42,338 nucleotides of DNA from an uncultured Brachyspira sp. (lineage in GTDB: Bacteria > Spirochaetota > Brachyspiria > Brachyspirales > Brachyspiraceae). Shown in pieces: positions 17,164 to 25,508 of this stretch (the first letter of the stretch is position 1; each line of letters starts with the position of its first letter). The translations under genes and the position numbers were made by a program. The stretch covers positions 1 through 42,338 of the forward strand of contig NZ_CAKVGN010000020.1 of NCBI RefSeq assembly GCF_934747485.1. The letters run 5' to 3'. The notes beneath the pieces are model-generated. The model saw only the letters and a list, made by a program, of their open reading frames with translations, was not told the origin of the DNA and did no database searches.

Positions 17164-18234
17164 TTATTTAGATGAGTAATTTAATTCAATCCACTTTTTA
17201 TATTCACCGCTTTTAATATTATCTATCCATTTTTTATTATTTAAATACCAATCTATCGTTATATCAATAGCTGTATTAAAGTCATGTTTTCTCTGCCAGC
17301 CTAATTCTTTTTTTATTTTATCACAATTAATAGCATATCTTCTGTCATGACCTGCTCTGTCTTTTACAAATTTAATAAGTTTTTTATAATAATTTTTTTC
17401 TTTATTCATTTTTACGGCTAATTTTTCGCATAAAATATTTACCATATCAATATTAGTTATCTCATTTTCTCCGCCGATATTATAAGTTTCTCCAACTCTT
17501 CCTTTGTATATTATATCAAGTACCGCATTATTATGATCTTCAACAAATATCCAATCTCTTATGTTTTTACCATCGCCATAAACAGGTAAGTCTTTTTCTT
17601 CTACTATATTAGAAATCATTAAAGGGATTAGTTTTTCAGGGAATTGATAAGGTCCGTAATTGTTGCTGCAATTAGATATTGTAACAGGTAAGTCATAAGT
17701 ATGATAATATGCCTTTACAATATGGTCGCTTGAAGCTTTTGATGATGAGTAAGGGCTTCTAGGATCATAAGGAGTTGTTTCATAAAAATATCCTGTTTCA
17801 CCTAAAGAACCATAAACTTCATCTGTGCTTATATGATGAAATAATTTATTTTCTTTGTTGTTTTCCCATAATTTACGTGCTGCTTCTAATAAAATAAAAG
17901 TACCCATAATATTTGTTTCAATAAAATCTTTAGGGCCATATATTGAACGGTCAACATGGCTTTCTGCTGCAAAATGCACTATACAATCTGGTTTATATTT
18001 GTTAAATATTTCATCTATTTTTTTAGCATCACAAATATTTGCTTTTTCAAAAAAATATCTGTCTTTATATTGTTCTTCTATATCAAGTAAATTTTCTCTG
18101 TTGCCTGCATAAGTTAAGGCATCTATATTTATAATATTGCCTTTATATTCAGTTTTTTGTAATATATATCTTACAAAATTAGCTCCAATAAAACCGCATC
18201 CGCCTGTTATTAAAATATTATTAAATTGTCTCAT
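17164..18234 (-). CDS. rfbB: dTDP-glucose 4,6-dehydratase
   Basis: A 356-residue extended SDR, second step of dTDP-L-rhamnose synthesis. GGCGFIGANFVRY opens the Rossmann fold. FAAESHVDRSI, STDEVYGSLG, PYSSSKASSDH (the Tyr-x3-Lys pair), SNNYGPYQFPEKLIPLMI, DWIFVEDH and YNIGGENE are all in the expected order for RmlB. The length is normal for the family. It sits between a methyltransferase and an RgpF-like gene. Confidence 0.96.
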   Translation of the reverse strand: MRQFNNILITGGCGFIGANFVRYILQKTEYKGNIINIDALTYAGNRENLLDIEEQYKDRYFFEKANICDAKKIDEIFNKYKPDCIVHFAAESHVDRSIYGPKDFIETNIMGTFILLEAARKLWENNKENKLFHHISTDEVYGSLGETGYFYETTPYDPRSPYSSSKASSDHIVKAYYHTYDLPVTISNCSNNYGPYQFPEKLIPLMISNIVEEKDLPVYGDGKNIRDWIFVEDHNNAVLDIIYKGRVGETYNIGGENEITNIDMVNILCEKLAVKMNKEKNYYKKLIKFVKDRAGHDRRYAINCDKIKKELGWQRKHDFNTAIDITIDWYLNNKKWIDNIKSGEYKKWIELNYSSK

Positions 18235-18282
18235 TTTATTAAATTTATCCTTTTTATATTATTAATTATAGTATTTAATTCA

Positions 18283-19290
18283 TTAAATCATTTCGGAATT
18301 TATTTCTAGCTTTTTTATTGGTATCCACCATGCTAATTTATTAATTAAAGAATTAAGTTTATTATCAATAAGATTAAGTTTATTATCAAAACTAATAAAT
18401 TTATTATCAAAATCACTAAGTTTATTATTGAAACTATTATTTAGTTCGTTTGTTTTTCTCATTTCTATAAAATTTTTTGAATTACCTAAAACAATACCAT
18501 TAAAATATTCATTAATTTTAGCATCATAATTTTTACTAAATAATTTTTGAAAATACATTATATCTAAATCTGTAGGTAAATAGCTCCAAGGTAATGTTAA
18601 TAGATAAATATAATCAAAAACTCTATCTTTTATATCAGAATCTAAAATAATAGCTCCAATATTGCCAAAGTTACCAAAATGCCCTTCATTAGGGTATATT
18701 TTTTTTCCTTTGATTGCACTAAATAATGTCCCATTAGTTGTACATCCATATCTAAAATTATAAATATATGGTTCCATAGCATATAATAATGTATCATGTA
18801 ATATTAAAATAGCATTCTCTTTTAAATATGGTAATACAGTTAAAAAATCTAAAATCTCTCCTGGATTACAATGCATAGTATCTAGAAGACAAACGTCTAT
18901 ATTATTACCAATATCTTCAATAAATTTAGCAGATACTCCACCAGTATATAAATTCCATTTATTTTTTAGTTCAGGTAGATAATCATTAACAATAAAACCT
19001 GTATTCTTAGAATTATCTTGATAATATTTTGTATTATAATCTATAGAATATAATGTAGAATTTTCAAAATCTTTTATAGCATTTAATATAATAGCAGAAC
19101 TTCCACCAGCAGCAAGACCTATTTCCAAAATTTTATTAGGCTTAAGTTTCCTAATAATACCATTTAAAAAAGATCTATCTGTAAAACTCATTTCACTTAA
19201 AGTACGATTATTATGTTTTTGCTCAAGAATATGATTTATTTGCATTAAAATATTTGTTTCAAATTTATCTATATTATTATCTAATATCAT
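18283..19290 (-). CDS. SAM-dependent methyltransferase with heptad-repeat tail
   Basis: A 335-residue class-I methyltransferase resembling the TylF/CmcI sugar O-methyltransferase group. The SAM-binding motif ILEIGLAAGGSSA lies near residue 55, with SIDYN after it and CLLDTMHCNPGEILDFL further on. It may methylate rhamnose, since it sits between rfbA and rfbB (inference). Residues about 285-320 form seven-residue repeats (FDNKL, IDNKL) encoded by imperfect 21-bp DNA repeats, probably a coiled coil. The end LINKLAWWIPIKKL recurs in the 40254-40589 gene. Confidence 0.82.
   Translation of the reverse strand: MILDNNIDKFETNILMQINHILEQKHNNRTLSEMSFTDRSFLNGIIRKLKPNKILEIGLAAGGSSAIILNAIKDFENSTLYSIDYNTKYYQDNSKNTGFIVNDYLPELKNKWNLYTGGVSAKFIEDIGNNIDVCLLDTMHCNPGEILDFLTVLPYLKENAILILHDTLLYAMEPYIYNFRYGCTTNGTLFSAIKGKKIYPNEGHFGNFGNIGAIILDSDIKDRVFDYIYLLTLPWSYLPTDLDIMYFQKLFSKNYDAKINEYFNGIVLGNSKNFIEMRKTNELNNSFNNKLSDFDNKFISFDNKLNLIDNKLNSLINKLAWWIPIKKLEINSEMI
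18330..18440 (-). repeat. Imperfect 21-bp repeats encoding coiled-coil heptads
   Basis: About four degenerate copies of a 21-bp unit (containing AAGTTTATTATCAA on the + strand) encode the heptads in the methyltransferase tail. Because 21 is a multiple of three, copy-number change would alter coiled-coil length without changing frame. Confidence 0.6.
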
Positions 19291-19309
19291 ACAAAATCCT
19301 TAGAAATTA

Positions 19310-20173
19310 TTATTTTATTAAACTTTGTAAATATTTTCCGTATTCGGAATTTTTTAATTTAGATGCAGTTTCTTCTATTTTGGAAGCATCTATCCATTTA
19401 TTATTATATGCAATTTCTTCTAAGCATGCTATCTGCATTCCTTCTATATTTTCAACAGCAGATACAAATTGAGAAGCCTGAAGTAAACTGTCTCTAGTGC
19501 CAGTATCAAGCCAAGCAAAACCGCGGCCTAATACTTCTACTTTAAGTTTTTTATTTTCTAAATATACTTTATTAACATCAGTAATTTCTAATTCGCCTCT
19601 TGCTGAAGGTTTAATATTTTTTGAAATACTAACTACATCATTATCATAAAAATAAAGACCTGTAACCGCATAATTTGATTTAGGTTTTTGAGGTTTTTCT
19701 TCTATAGATAAAGCATTATAATTTTCATCTATTTCTACTATTCCAAAACGTTCTGGGTCTTTTACTTGATATGCAAATACGATTGCCCCATCTTCTAATT
19801 TGGCACTTTTTTCTAGTATATGTGAGAAACTTTGACCAAAGAATATATTATCACCTAATATCATAGAAACATTATCTTTTCCTATAAAGCTCTCTCCTAT
19901 AATAAAAGCTTCTGCAAGACCATTAGGTGCTTTTTGTACAGCATATTCAATATTGCATCCCCATTGACTGCCGTCTTTTAATAATTTTTTAAAAAGAGGA
20001 GTATCATTTTCTGTTGATATTATAAGTATATCTCTAATTTTTGATAGCATTAAAACAGATAATGGATAATATACCATAGGCTTATCATATATTGGTAAAA
20101 GCTGTTTTGATATAACATTTGTCATAGGATAAAGCCTTGTTCCGCTTCCTCCTGCTAATACTATTCCTTTCAT
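19310..20173 (-). CDS. rfbA: Glucose-1-phosphate thymidylyltransferase
   Basis: A 287-residue nucleotidyltransferase, first step of dTDP-L-rhamnose synthesis. The signature LAGGSGTRLYPMT is at residues 6-18, then SKQLLPIYDKPM. MILGDNIFFG, FGIVEID, EEKPQKPKSNYAVTGLYFYD and AWLDTGTRDSL are all present, as in RmlA. The size is normal. It lies 17 bp after rfbD. Confidence 0.96.
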   Translation of the reverse strand: MKGIVLAGGSGTRLYPMTNVISKQLLPIYDKPMVYYPLSVLMLSKIRDILIISTENDTPLFKKLLKDGSQWGCNIEYAVQKAPNGLAEAFIIGESFIGKDNVSMILGDNIFFGQSFSHILEKSAKLEDGAIVFAYQVKDPERFGIVEIDENYNALSIEEKPQKPKSNYAVTGLYFYDNDVVSISKNIKPSARGELEITDVNKVYLENKKLKVEVLGRGFAWLDTGTRDSLLQASQFVSAVENIEGMQIACLEEIAYNNKWIDASKIEETASKLKNSEYGKYLQSLIK

Positions 20174-20190
20174 AATAAAATAACCTCTAA

Positions 20191-21048
20191 TTATTTATTT
20201 TTATGTACTTTAAAGAAAGTATTTAAACTATACTTATAATCATATATTTTAGCATATTTTTTTATTTTTTCTACAGATAAAACGCTGTATTTAGGTCTTT
20301 TTGCTTTTGTTGGATATTCTTCAGTAGTGCATGGATTTATTTTGCAATCATTACTTATAATATTATATTCTTTTCCCTTTTCATATATAGTATTTGCAAA
20401 ATCATACCAAGAAATATTGCCTTCATTAGTATAGTGATAAAGACCATAATCAAAATTGTGATTTTGTATACAATAGTATATTAATTCAGCAACATCACCA
20501 GTATAAGTTGGAGAGCCAAATTGATCGTTAACAACTTTTATGCTTTCTTTACTGTTCATTAAATTAATCATAGTATATACAAAATTTTTACCATAAATAC
20601 CATATAGCCAAGATACTCTAAAAACTATTGATTTATCATAGGATAAGGCATATTTTTCACCTTCTAATTTACTTTTACCATAAATATTTATTGGGTTGGT
20701 TTTATCTTCTTCAGTATATGGTTTATTACTATTTCCATCAAATACATAATCAGTAGAAAAATGAATTAAATCTGCTTTTATATTGAATGCTATTTCTGTA
20801 ATGTTTTTAATACCTTCGGCATTTACTTTATAACAAATATCTTTTTCATCTTCTGCTAAATCTACTTTAGTATATGCTGAAGAGTTTATTATAGTTTTAA
20901 TATTTTTGTCTTTTGAAAAATTATTAAGTATATCAATATTAGTAATATCTATATCAGAAGCTGTTGCAATGTATTCTACACTATTTTTATTAAACTTATC
21001 AATTATATCTTGGGCAAGCATTCCATTTTTACCGATTATCCAAATCAT
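20191..21048 (-). CDS. rfbD: dTDP-4-dehydrorhamnose reductase
   Basis: A 285-residue SDR reductase, last step of dTDP-L-rhamnose synthesis. IWIIGKNGMLAQDI, STDYVFDGNSNKPYTEED, NIYGKSKLEGE and RVSWLYGIYGKNF match RmlD. I place the start at the ATG at 21048, preceded by AGGGGAG with 8-nt spacing. A longer frame beginning at a TTG (21069) would run into rfbC and is less likely. The rfbC stop lies 5 nt upstream of this ATG, so translation is probably coupled. Confidence 0.94.
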   Translation of the reverse strand: MIWIIGKNGMLAQDIIDKFNKNSVEYIATASDIDITNIDILNNFSKDKNIKTIINSSAYTKVDLAEDEKDICYKVNAEGIKNITEIAFNIKADLIHFSTDYVFDGNSNKPYTEEDKTNPINIYGKSKLEGEKYALSYDKSIVFRVSWLYGIYGKNFVYTMINLMNSKESIKVVNDQFGSPTYTGDVAELIYYCIQNHNFDYGLYHYTNEGNISWYDFANTIYEKGKEYNIISNDCKINPCTTEEYPTKAKRPKYSVLSVEKIKKYAKIYDYKYSLNTFFKVHKNK

Positions 21049-21053
21049 AAAAA

Positions 21054-21632
21054 TTACTCCCCTATCCAATTTCCGTCTAATGAAAAATATTTTTTGTTTT
21101 TATCAAATGAAGGAAGTTTTAAATCCTTTTCTGATACTAATACATTTTTTATCTCACAAGTCCAATCTATGTTGATATTTTTATCATTATAAATTATACC
21201 GCCCTCTTCTTCAGGGTGATAAAAGTCTGAACATTTATAAGCAAAAACAGCTGATTCGCTTAAAACTATAAATCCGTGAGCAAAACCTTTAGGGATGAAA
21301 AACTGCTTTTTGTTTTCTTCTGTTAATAATACACCATAATATTTTCCGAAAGTTGGAGAATCATTTCTTAAATCTACAGCAACATCAAAAACTTCGCCTT
21401 CTAATACTCTTACTAATTTAGCTTGACAATATCTTTTTTGATAATGAAGTCCTCTTAATACATTCTTTGTAGACTTAGATTGATTATCCTGTACAAATTT
21501 TTCTTTAATTCCAGCCTCGAAAAAATCTTTTTCACTGTATGTTTCTAAAAAATATCCTCTTGAATCTCCGAAAACTTTAGGCTCTGCTATTAAAAGCCCT
21601 TCTATGTCTAATTTTTGAAAGCTAAATGGCAT
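21054..21632 (-). CDS. rfbC: dTDP-4-dehydrorhamnose 3,5-epimerase
   Basis: A 192-residue cupin epimerase, third step of dTDP-L-rhamnose synthesis. DSRGYFLETYSEKDF, NVLRGLHYQ, KLVRVLEGEVFDVAVDLR and FIPKGFAHGF match RmlC. It is the first gene of the rhamnose operon. AGGA lies 6 nt before the ATG. A possible promoter (TTTACT-17-TATATT) lies upstream in the divergent gap. The second family member at 962-1495 is only distantly similar. Confidence 0.96.
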   Translation of the reverse strand: MPFSFQKLDIEGLLIAEPKVFGDSRGYFLETYSEKDFFEAGIKEKFVQDNQSKSTKNVLRGLHYQKRYCQAKLVRVLEGEVFDVAVDLRNDSPTFGKYYGVLLTEENKKQFFIPKGFAHGFIVLSESAVFAYKCSDFYHPEEEGGIIYNDKNINIDWTCEIKNVLVSEKDLKLPSFDKNKKYFSLDGNWIGE

Positions 21633-21803
21633 ATTATATCCTATAATTTTTACTTTTATTATAAATATATACTATTATATATATAAAGTAAAGGTATATC
21701 ATAATAAAAGTTACTAAATAATATAGTATAATTTTATATATAATAATTTTTTAGTTATGATGAACTATAATATTATTATAAATTTAACTAAAAGGATATA
21801 AAA
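21633..21803. promoter_or_regulatory. Divergent promoter region between rfbC and a small + strand gene
   Basis: A 171-bp A/T-rich gap. Towards the small gene a TATAAT (21766-21771) lies about 33 bp before its ATG without a clear -35. Towards rfbC the - strand offers TTTACT and TATATT with 17-nt spacing. No hairpin or operator stands out. Confidence 0.4.
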
Positions 21804-22133
21804 ATGAAGTCAATATCAAATACTTATAACTATAATAAAAAATCATATAATTTCTATATGGTTACATTTGCTGTACATAAAAATAGTATATATAAAAATA
21901 TACAAAGTACTCTAAGAAATATAATAAAAAAAGTATTAGAAGATAATGGATATTATTATTTTGGAACAACATTATATATAAAATATGTTTTTAACAATTA
22001 TAATATAGATTTCGGTATATTATCTTTTTTGGAAGAAAAATTTATACTTGAAAGTATAGAGAAAGAATTATTAAGTAGAAAGTTAAACATATATTATATG
22101 AATGATATAGAATTGCACATAATTGTACATTAA
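21804..22133 (+). CDS. Small hypothetical protein
   Basis: A 109-residue frame on the + strand that I do not recognise. The composition is polar and aromatic (many Tyr, Asn, Ile and Lys), without a signal peptide or membrane segment. It starts with MKSISNTYNYNKKSYNFYMV and ends with a basic-to-acidic helical stretch. AAAGGA lies 7 nt before the ATG and a TATAAT lies further upstream, which argues for a real gene. It is the only + strand gene in the polysaccharide region, and a long inverted repeat follows it. Function unknown; a regulatory role is possible but unsupported. Confidence 0.5.
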   Translation: MKSISNTYNYNKKSYNFYMVTFAVHKNSIYKNIQSTLRNIIKKVLEDNGYYYFGTTLYIKYVFNNYNIDFGILSFLEEKFILESIEKELLSRKLNIYYMNDIELHIIVH

Positions 22134-22140
22134 ATATTCT

Positions 22141-22273
22141 AATAAAAACCTATGATGTAATTTGTTATTTATGTATATAGCTTACTTATATATTAATATT
22201 AGGTATTATTTTATTCATAAAAACTAATTCTTAATGAGTACATATCAATTCTTACATCATAGATGGTTTTTAT
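22141..22273. repeat. Long inverted repeat between convergent genes
   Basis: The 20-bp arm at 22141-22160 (AATAAAAACC TATGATGTAA) returns as its reverse complement at 22252-22274 with a single 3-nt bulge, around about 91 bp of A/T-rich DNA. It lies between the ends of the + strand small gene and the - strand TupA-like gene. It could be a bidirectional terminator carrying an insert, a MITE-like element or a structured RNA. Confidence 0.6.
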
Positions 22274-22290
22274 TATAAAATAATATAAAA

Positions 22291-23391
22291 CTAAAGTTTT
22301 AACGAAATTTTAATTCCTAATATAGTTATTATAAAATATTTGTCTGTTTTATTTATAGAGAATAAATCAATATTAAATAAAGTTATTAAGTTGAATATAC
22401 AGTATTTTTTTATAGGTATGTACTGTTCTTTTATAACAATATTATTTTGACTATTTATTTCTCTAAATTCTTGCATTATTTTTTCTATATTAGTAACTTG
22501 GTCTATTAACTCTTCTCTACTAATATATTCATATTCTATTTTTTTATCTTTCGGTATTATTATATCTTCTCCAAATTTATAATCCCAATCCACTGGAGTA
22601 AAAGGAGATAGAGCAGCATTGGTATAAAATGTAATTTCACTTGAGTATATCTTTTTACCTATTGAAAAAAAGTCAATTCTTACATGAGGAAAATCACATG
22701 ATAGCTTATTTGCGAGTTCTAATAATTTATCTAATAATTTTGGTTTAGGTACATCATATGGAATTGGATCCCAAATATAATGTACATCTACTTTATTCCA
22801 ATTAGTATCATAGATAGTGCATCTATCTTTACCTGTATGGGCATCTGTAATTACATGTATAAAACGAGGTTTTCCAGAATAACAATATATACCGTATACT
22901 ATAAGATTATCATTATCATCATCTTTAATAAATTTTTCACATAAAATTTTAGGTTTGATATTTTTATATCCCCATTCGTAGTAAGCATAATAATGGTTGG
23001 AAGTCATTTTTATCCATTTATTGAGCTTTTTCTTGGCATCTTCTATATCTAATTTAGATTTGTCTTTAACAACAATATTTTGACCGCTGCCCCAATTTAC
23101 TTTTAATACAAATTGATTTGGTAAAGAGTCAAAATCAATATCCTCAGCATTATCATAAACACCAAGCAATGGTATAAGATACTCCTCTCCTATAGTATTT
23201 TTTATATATTCTCTAACTTCATATTTATCTGCATATTTAGTTATACGTGGATCATGGTAATACAATTTTAACCAATTTAACTTTTCATTAAAAGTTTTAG
23301 GTTCATCTATATTAGGTTTATATCCAACACTTTCTATAAACATTTTTTCTAATATTTCTTTTTTTAGTTTTATATTTTCTTCTACAGTCAT
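22291..23391 (-). CDS. TupA-like ATP-grasp family protein
   Basis: A 366-residue protein of the TupA-like ATP-grasp type found in polysaccharide loci. Typical blocks are KTFNEKLNWLKLYYHDP, ADKYEVREYIKN, GEEYLIPLLGVYDNAEDIDFDSLPNQFVLKVNWGSGQN, PKILCEKFI and VRIDFFS. It probably makes a peptide-bond or ester-type modification, or otherwise acts on the glycan, but the reaction is unproven. It ends with the modular tail IFNLITLFNIDLFSINKTDKYF. AAGGAG lies 8 nt before the ATG. An intrinsic terminator lies just upstream, so transcription needs read-through from the paralogue at 23431-24663. Confidence 0.8.
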   Translation of the reverse strand: MTVEENIKLKKEILEKMFIESVGYKPNIDEPKTFNEKLNWLKLYYHDPRITKYADKYEVREYIKNTIGEEYLIPLLGVYDNAEDIDFDSLPNQFVLKVNWGSGQNIVVKDKSKLDIEDAKKKLNKWIKMTSNHYYAYYEWGYKNIKPKILCEKFIKDDDNDNLIVYGIYCYSGKPRFIHVITDAHTGKDRCTIYDTNWNKVDVHYIWDPIPYDVPKPKLLDKLLELANKLSCDFPHVRIDFFSIGKKIYSSEITFYTNAALSPFTPVDWDYKFGEDIIIPKDKKIEYEYISREELIDQVTNIEKIMQEFREINSQNNIVIKEQYIPIKKYCIFNLITLFNIDLFSINKTDKYFIITILGIKISLKL

Positions 23392-23422
23392 ACTTAGAGC
23401 TCCTTATTTGAAATTATGCAAT

Positions 23423-23462
23423 AAAAAAACCTATGCTGCATTTTTATATTGCAGCATAGGTT
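23423..23462 (-). terminator. Strong intrinsic terminator lying inside a reading frame
   Basis: On the - strand AACCTATGCTGCA (23450-23462) and TGCAGCATAGGTT (23428-23440) form a perfect 13-bp stem with a 9-nt loop, followed by a U-run (23423-23429). The upstream TupA-like frame, in its present repeat phase, is translated through the 5' arm and loop and stops at TAG (23431-23433) within the 3' arm. In the other phases ribosomes would stop about 80 nt earlier. Confidence 0.85.
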
Positions 23463-24663
23463 GTAATTTTTTATATTTTAAATTATTATAAAGGTATATG
23501 TTATCCTTACATATTAGGTCTGGTCTGGTCTGGTCTGGTCTGGTCTGGTCTGGTCTGGTCTGCATTTTAAATGATATTTTAATTCCTAATATAGTTATTA
23601 TAAAATATTTGTCTGTTTTGTTTATAGAGAATAAATCAATATTAAATAAAGTTATTAAGTTGAATATACAATATTTTTTTATAGGTATGTACTGTTCTTT
23701 TATAACAACATTATTTTGATTATTAACCTCTCTTCGCTCTTTTATTACGGGTTCTAAATTAGTAACTTGATTTATCAATTCTTCTTTACTAATATATTCA
23801 TATTCTATCATTTTTTCTTTAGGTAAATTAATTAGATTACCTAATTTAATGTCCCAGTCATCAGGAGTAAATTTAGCTAGCCCGGCATCAGAATAAAAAG
23901 TATATTCGCTGAAATATATTTTGTTATTAACTTCATAAAAATCAACTCTCACAAAATAAGGAAAACCTTTAGAAAGTTTTTCAGCAAATTCTATCATTAA
24001 ATCTAAAGTAGGCGGTTTTGGCATATCATGATCAAAATTCTGAAAATTTTGTTTTAATATTAATTTATTCCAATTTAAATCATAATAATTAATTCTTTCT
24101 TTTTCGGTTTTATCGTCTATTATGACTTGAAATAAATAAGGCTTACTTCCAAAACAAAATGTTTTATATACAGTTAAGTTTTCTATATTTTCGTTAGCCA
24201 TATATTTTTCACATAAAATTTTAGGCTTAATATTTTTATATGGCCATTCATAAAAATAATAGTAATGATTAGATTTTAATTTCATCCATTCGTTTAATGT
24301 TTTTTTAGTATCTTCTATATTTAATTTAGATTTATCTTTAACAATAATATTCTGACCGCTGCCCCAATTTACTTTTAATACAAATTGATTAGGCAAAGAA
24401 TCAAAGTCGATATCTTCTGCATTATCATAAGCTCCGAGTAATGGTATAAGATATTCTTCACCTATGAGATTTTTTACATAATCTCTAACTTCATATTTAT
24501 CTGCACATTTAGTGCATAATGGATCGTTATAGTATAATTTTAACCATTGTAATTTTTCATTAAATGTTTTTGGATTTTCTAAATTTAAATTATATCCAAC
24601 TACTTCATTAAATATTTTATACGTTAATTCTTCTTTTAGTTTTAAATGTTCTTTTAATGTCAT
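23431..24663 (-). CDS. TupA-like ATP-grasp protein with repeat-encoded tail
   Basis: A 410-residue paralogue of 22291-23391, with the same blocks (KTFNEKLQWLKLYYNDP, ADKYEVRDYVKN, NQFVLKVNWGSGQN, VRVDFYE). The start at 24663 is preferred because GAGGT lies 5 nt upstream and the paralogue begins there. An earlier in-frame start at 24687 lies close to the promoter -10. The conserved protein ends at FKM (about residue 367). A GACCA array then encodes repeated QTRPD units, and a 28-residue tail runs into the terminator hairpin. The paralogue has neither array nor tail. Own promoter at 24691-24718. Confidence 0.8.
   Translation of the reverse strand: MTLKEHLKLKEELTYKIFNEVVGYNLNLENPKTFNEKLQWLKLYYNDPLCTKCADKYEVRDYVKNLIGEEYLIPLLGAYDNAEDIDFDSLPNQFVLKVNWGSGQNIIVKDKSKLNIEDTKKTLNEWMKLKSNHYYYFYEWPYKNIKPKILCEKYMANENIENLTVYKTFCFGSKPYLFQVIIDDKTEKERINYYDLNWNKLILKQNFQNFDHDMPKPPTLDLMIEFAEKLSKGFPYFVRVDFYEVNNKIYFSEYTFYSDAGLAKFTPDDWDIKLGNLINLPKEKMIEYEYISKEELINQVTNLEPVIKERREVNNQNNVVIKEQYIPIKKYCIFNLITLFNIDLFSINKTDKYFIITILGIKISFKMQTRPDQTRPDQTRPDLICKDNIYLYNNLKYKKLQPMLQYKNAA
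23517..23562 (-). repeat. Pentanucleotide array, about nine copies (GACCA on coding strand)
   Basis: A perfect 46-bp run of 5-bp units (GGTCT on the + strand). All frames read the same five codons (Asp, Gln, Thr, Arg, Pro). Directly after the array one shifted frame meets TAA at the second codon and the other at the fourth, while the present frame stays open for 28 more codons. It is the longest array in the window and so likely the most mutable. Confidence 0.95.
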
Positions 24664-24690
24664 TTTTACCTCATATAATAATCGCAATTT

Positions 24691-24718
24691 ATTATATCAA
24701 AATCTATAAAAATGTCAA
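24691..24718 (-). promoter_or_regulatory. Consensus promoter for the TupA-like gene pair
   Basis: On the - strand a perfect TTGACA (24713-24718) and a perfect TATAAT (24691-24696) are separated by 16 nt. The -35 box overlaps the stop codon of the GT2 gene upstream. Transcription would begin near 24684, about 20 nt before the ATG at 24663. Confidence 0.8.
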
Positions 24719-25500
24719 TTTTTATAAGAGCTATATATTATTTTGTAATTTAAATTGTTATTTGCCTCATTTGTTTGCAGTAATTTTTTAGCATTAAATA
24801 TATATTGAAAAGTCATTTTTATTATATGCATACCTTGTTTAAAAACTTTAGCATTACTAATTTGATCATCTTCTCTCCAAGTCAATGGGAAAAATTTAAA
24901 ATTAGTTTTATAATATATTAAATAGAATAATAAATATACATTAAATGTCAAATCATTTCTAAAAGGTAAATAGAATTGATTTTTTAGTATTTCTGTTTTA
25001 AACATATTTAATCCAGATCCCATATCTTTAACACTTTTTCTTAGAAATACACTAATAAAAGCATTAACGGCATAATTTCCAATTATTCTTATCTTATCAT
25101 ATCCCGGTGTTTTTGAACCTCTCATAAATCTAGCACCTAAAAAAGCATCATATTTAAAAGCTGTTTCATCTTTTATATACGGCACTATGTCTTTAATGCT
25201 GCCTTGATCATCTCCATGAAGCACTATTACATAATCATAACCATTATCTATTGCATAATTAAAAGCTGTCTTGTGTGATCCGCCTAAACTAACATTTTCT
25301 TCATTTTGTATTAAAGTAGTTTTTATATTGCTTAATTTTTTTAATGCTTCTTCAGCCGCTAACAAAGAATTATCTTTACTTATATTATCAACAACTAAAA
25401 TCTCTGCAAAAAGTTTTTGTGTTTCTCCATCAAATTGCGATATAACTCTAGGTATCTGTTTTTCACAATTATACATTGGTATAAATACTAATATTTTCAT
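24715..25500 (-). CDS. Family 2 glycosyltransferase (DPM-like)
   Basis: A 261-residue GT2 enzyme. FIPMYNCEKQIPRVI opens the fold, ILVVDNISKDNS follows, and the metal-binding block VLHGDDQG is near residue 95. It resembles dolichyl/polyprenyl-phosphate sugar transferases without a membrane domain. Its first ~125 residues are almost identical in protein and DNA to the gene at 26646-27431, after which the two differ sharply. The ATG follows the stop of the upstream epimerase by 8 nt, and only a distant AAGG is available as ribosome-binding site, so translation may depend on coupling. Confidence 0.87.
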   Translation of the reverse strand: MKILVFIPMYNCEKQIPRVISQFDGETQKLFAEILVVDNISKDNSLLAAEEALKKLSNIKTTLIQNEENVSLGGSHKTAFNYAIDNGYDYVIVLHGDDQGSIKDIVPYIKDETAFKYDAFLGARFMRGSKTPGYDKIRIIGNYAVNAFISVFLRKSVKDMGSGLNMFKTEILKNQFYLPFRNDLTFNVYLLFYLIYYKTNFKFFPLTWREDDQISNAKVFKQGMHIIKMTFQYIFNAKKLLQTNEANNNLNYKIIYSSYKN

Positions 25501-25508
25501 AATAATAT

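Noticed and set aside
21049..21069. Longer rfbD starting at TTG 21069
   Set aside because: The ATG at 21048 has a strong AGGGGAG at the right distance and gives the usual RmlD N-terminus.
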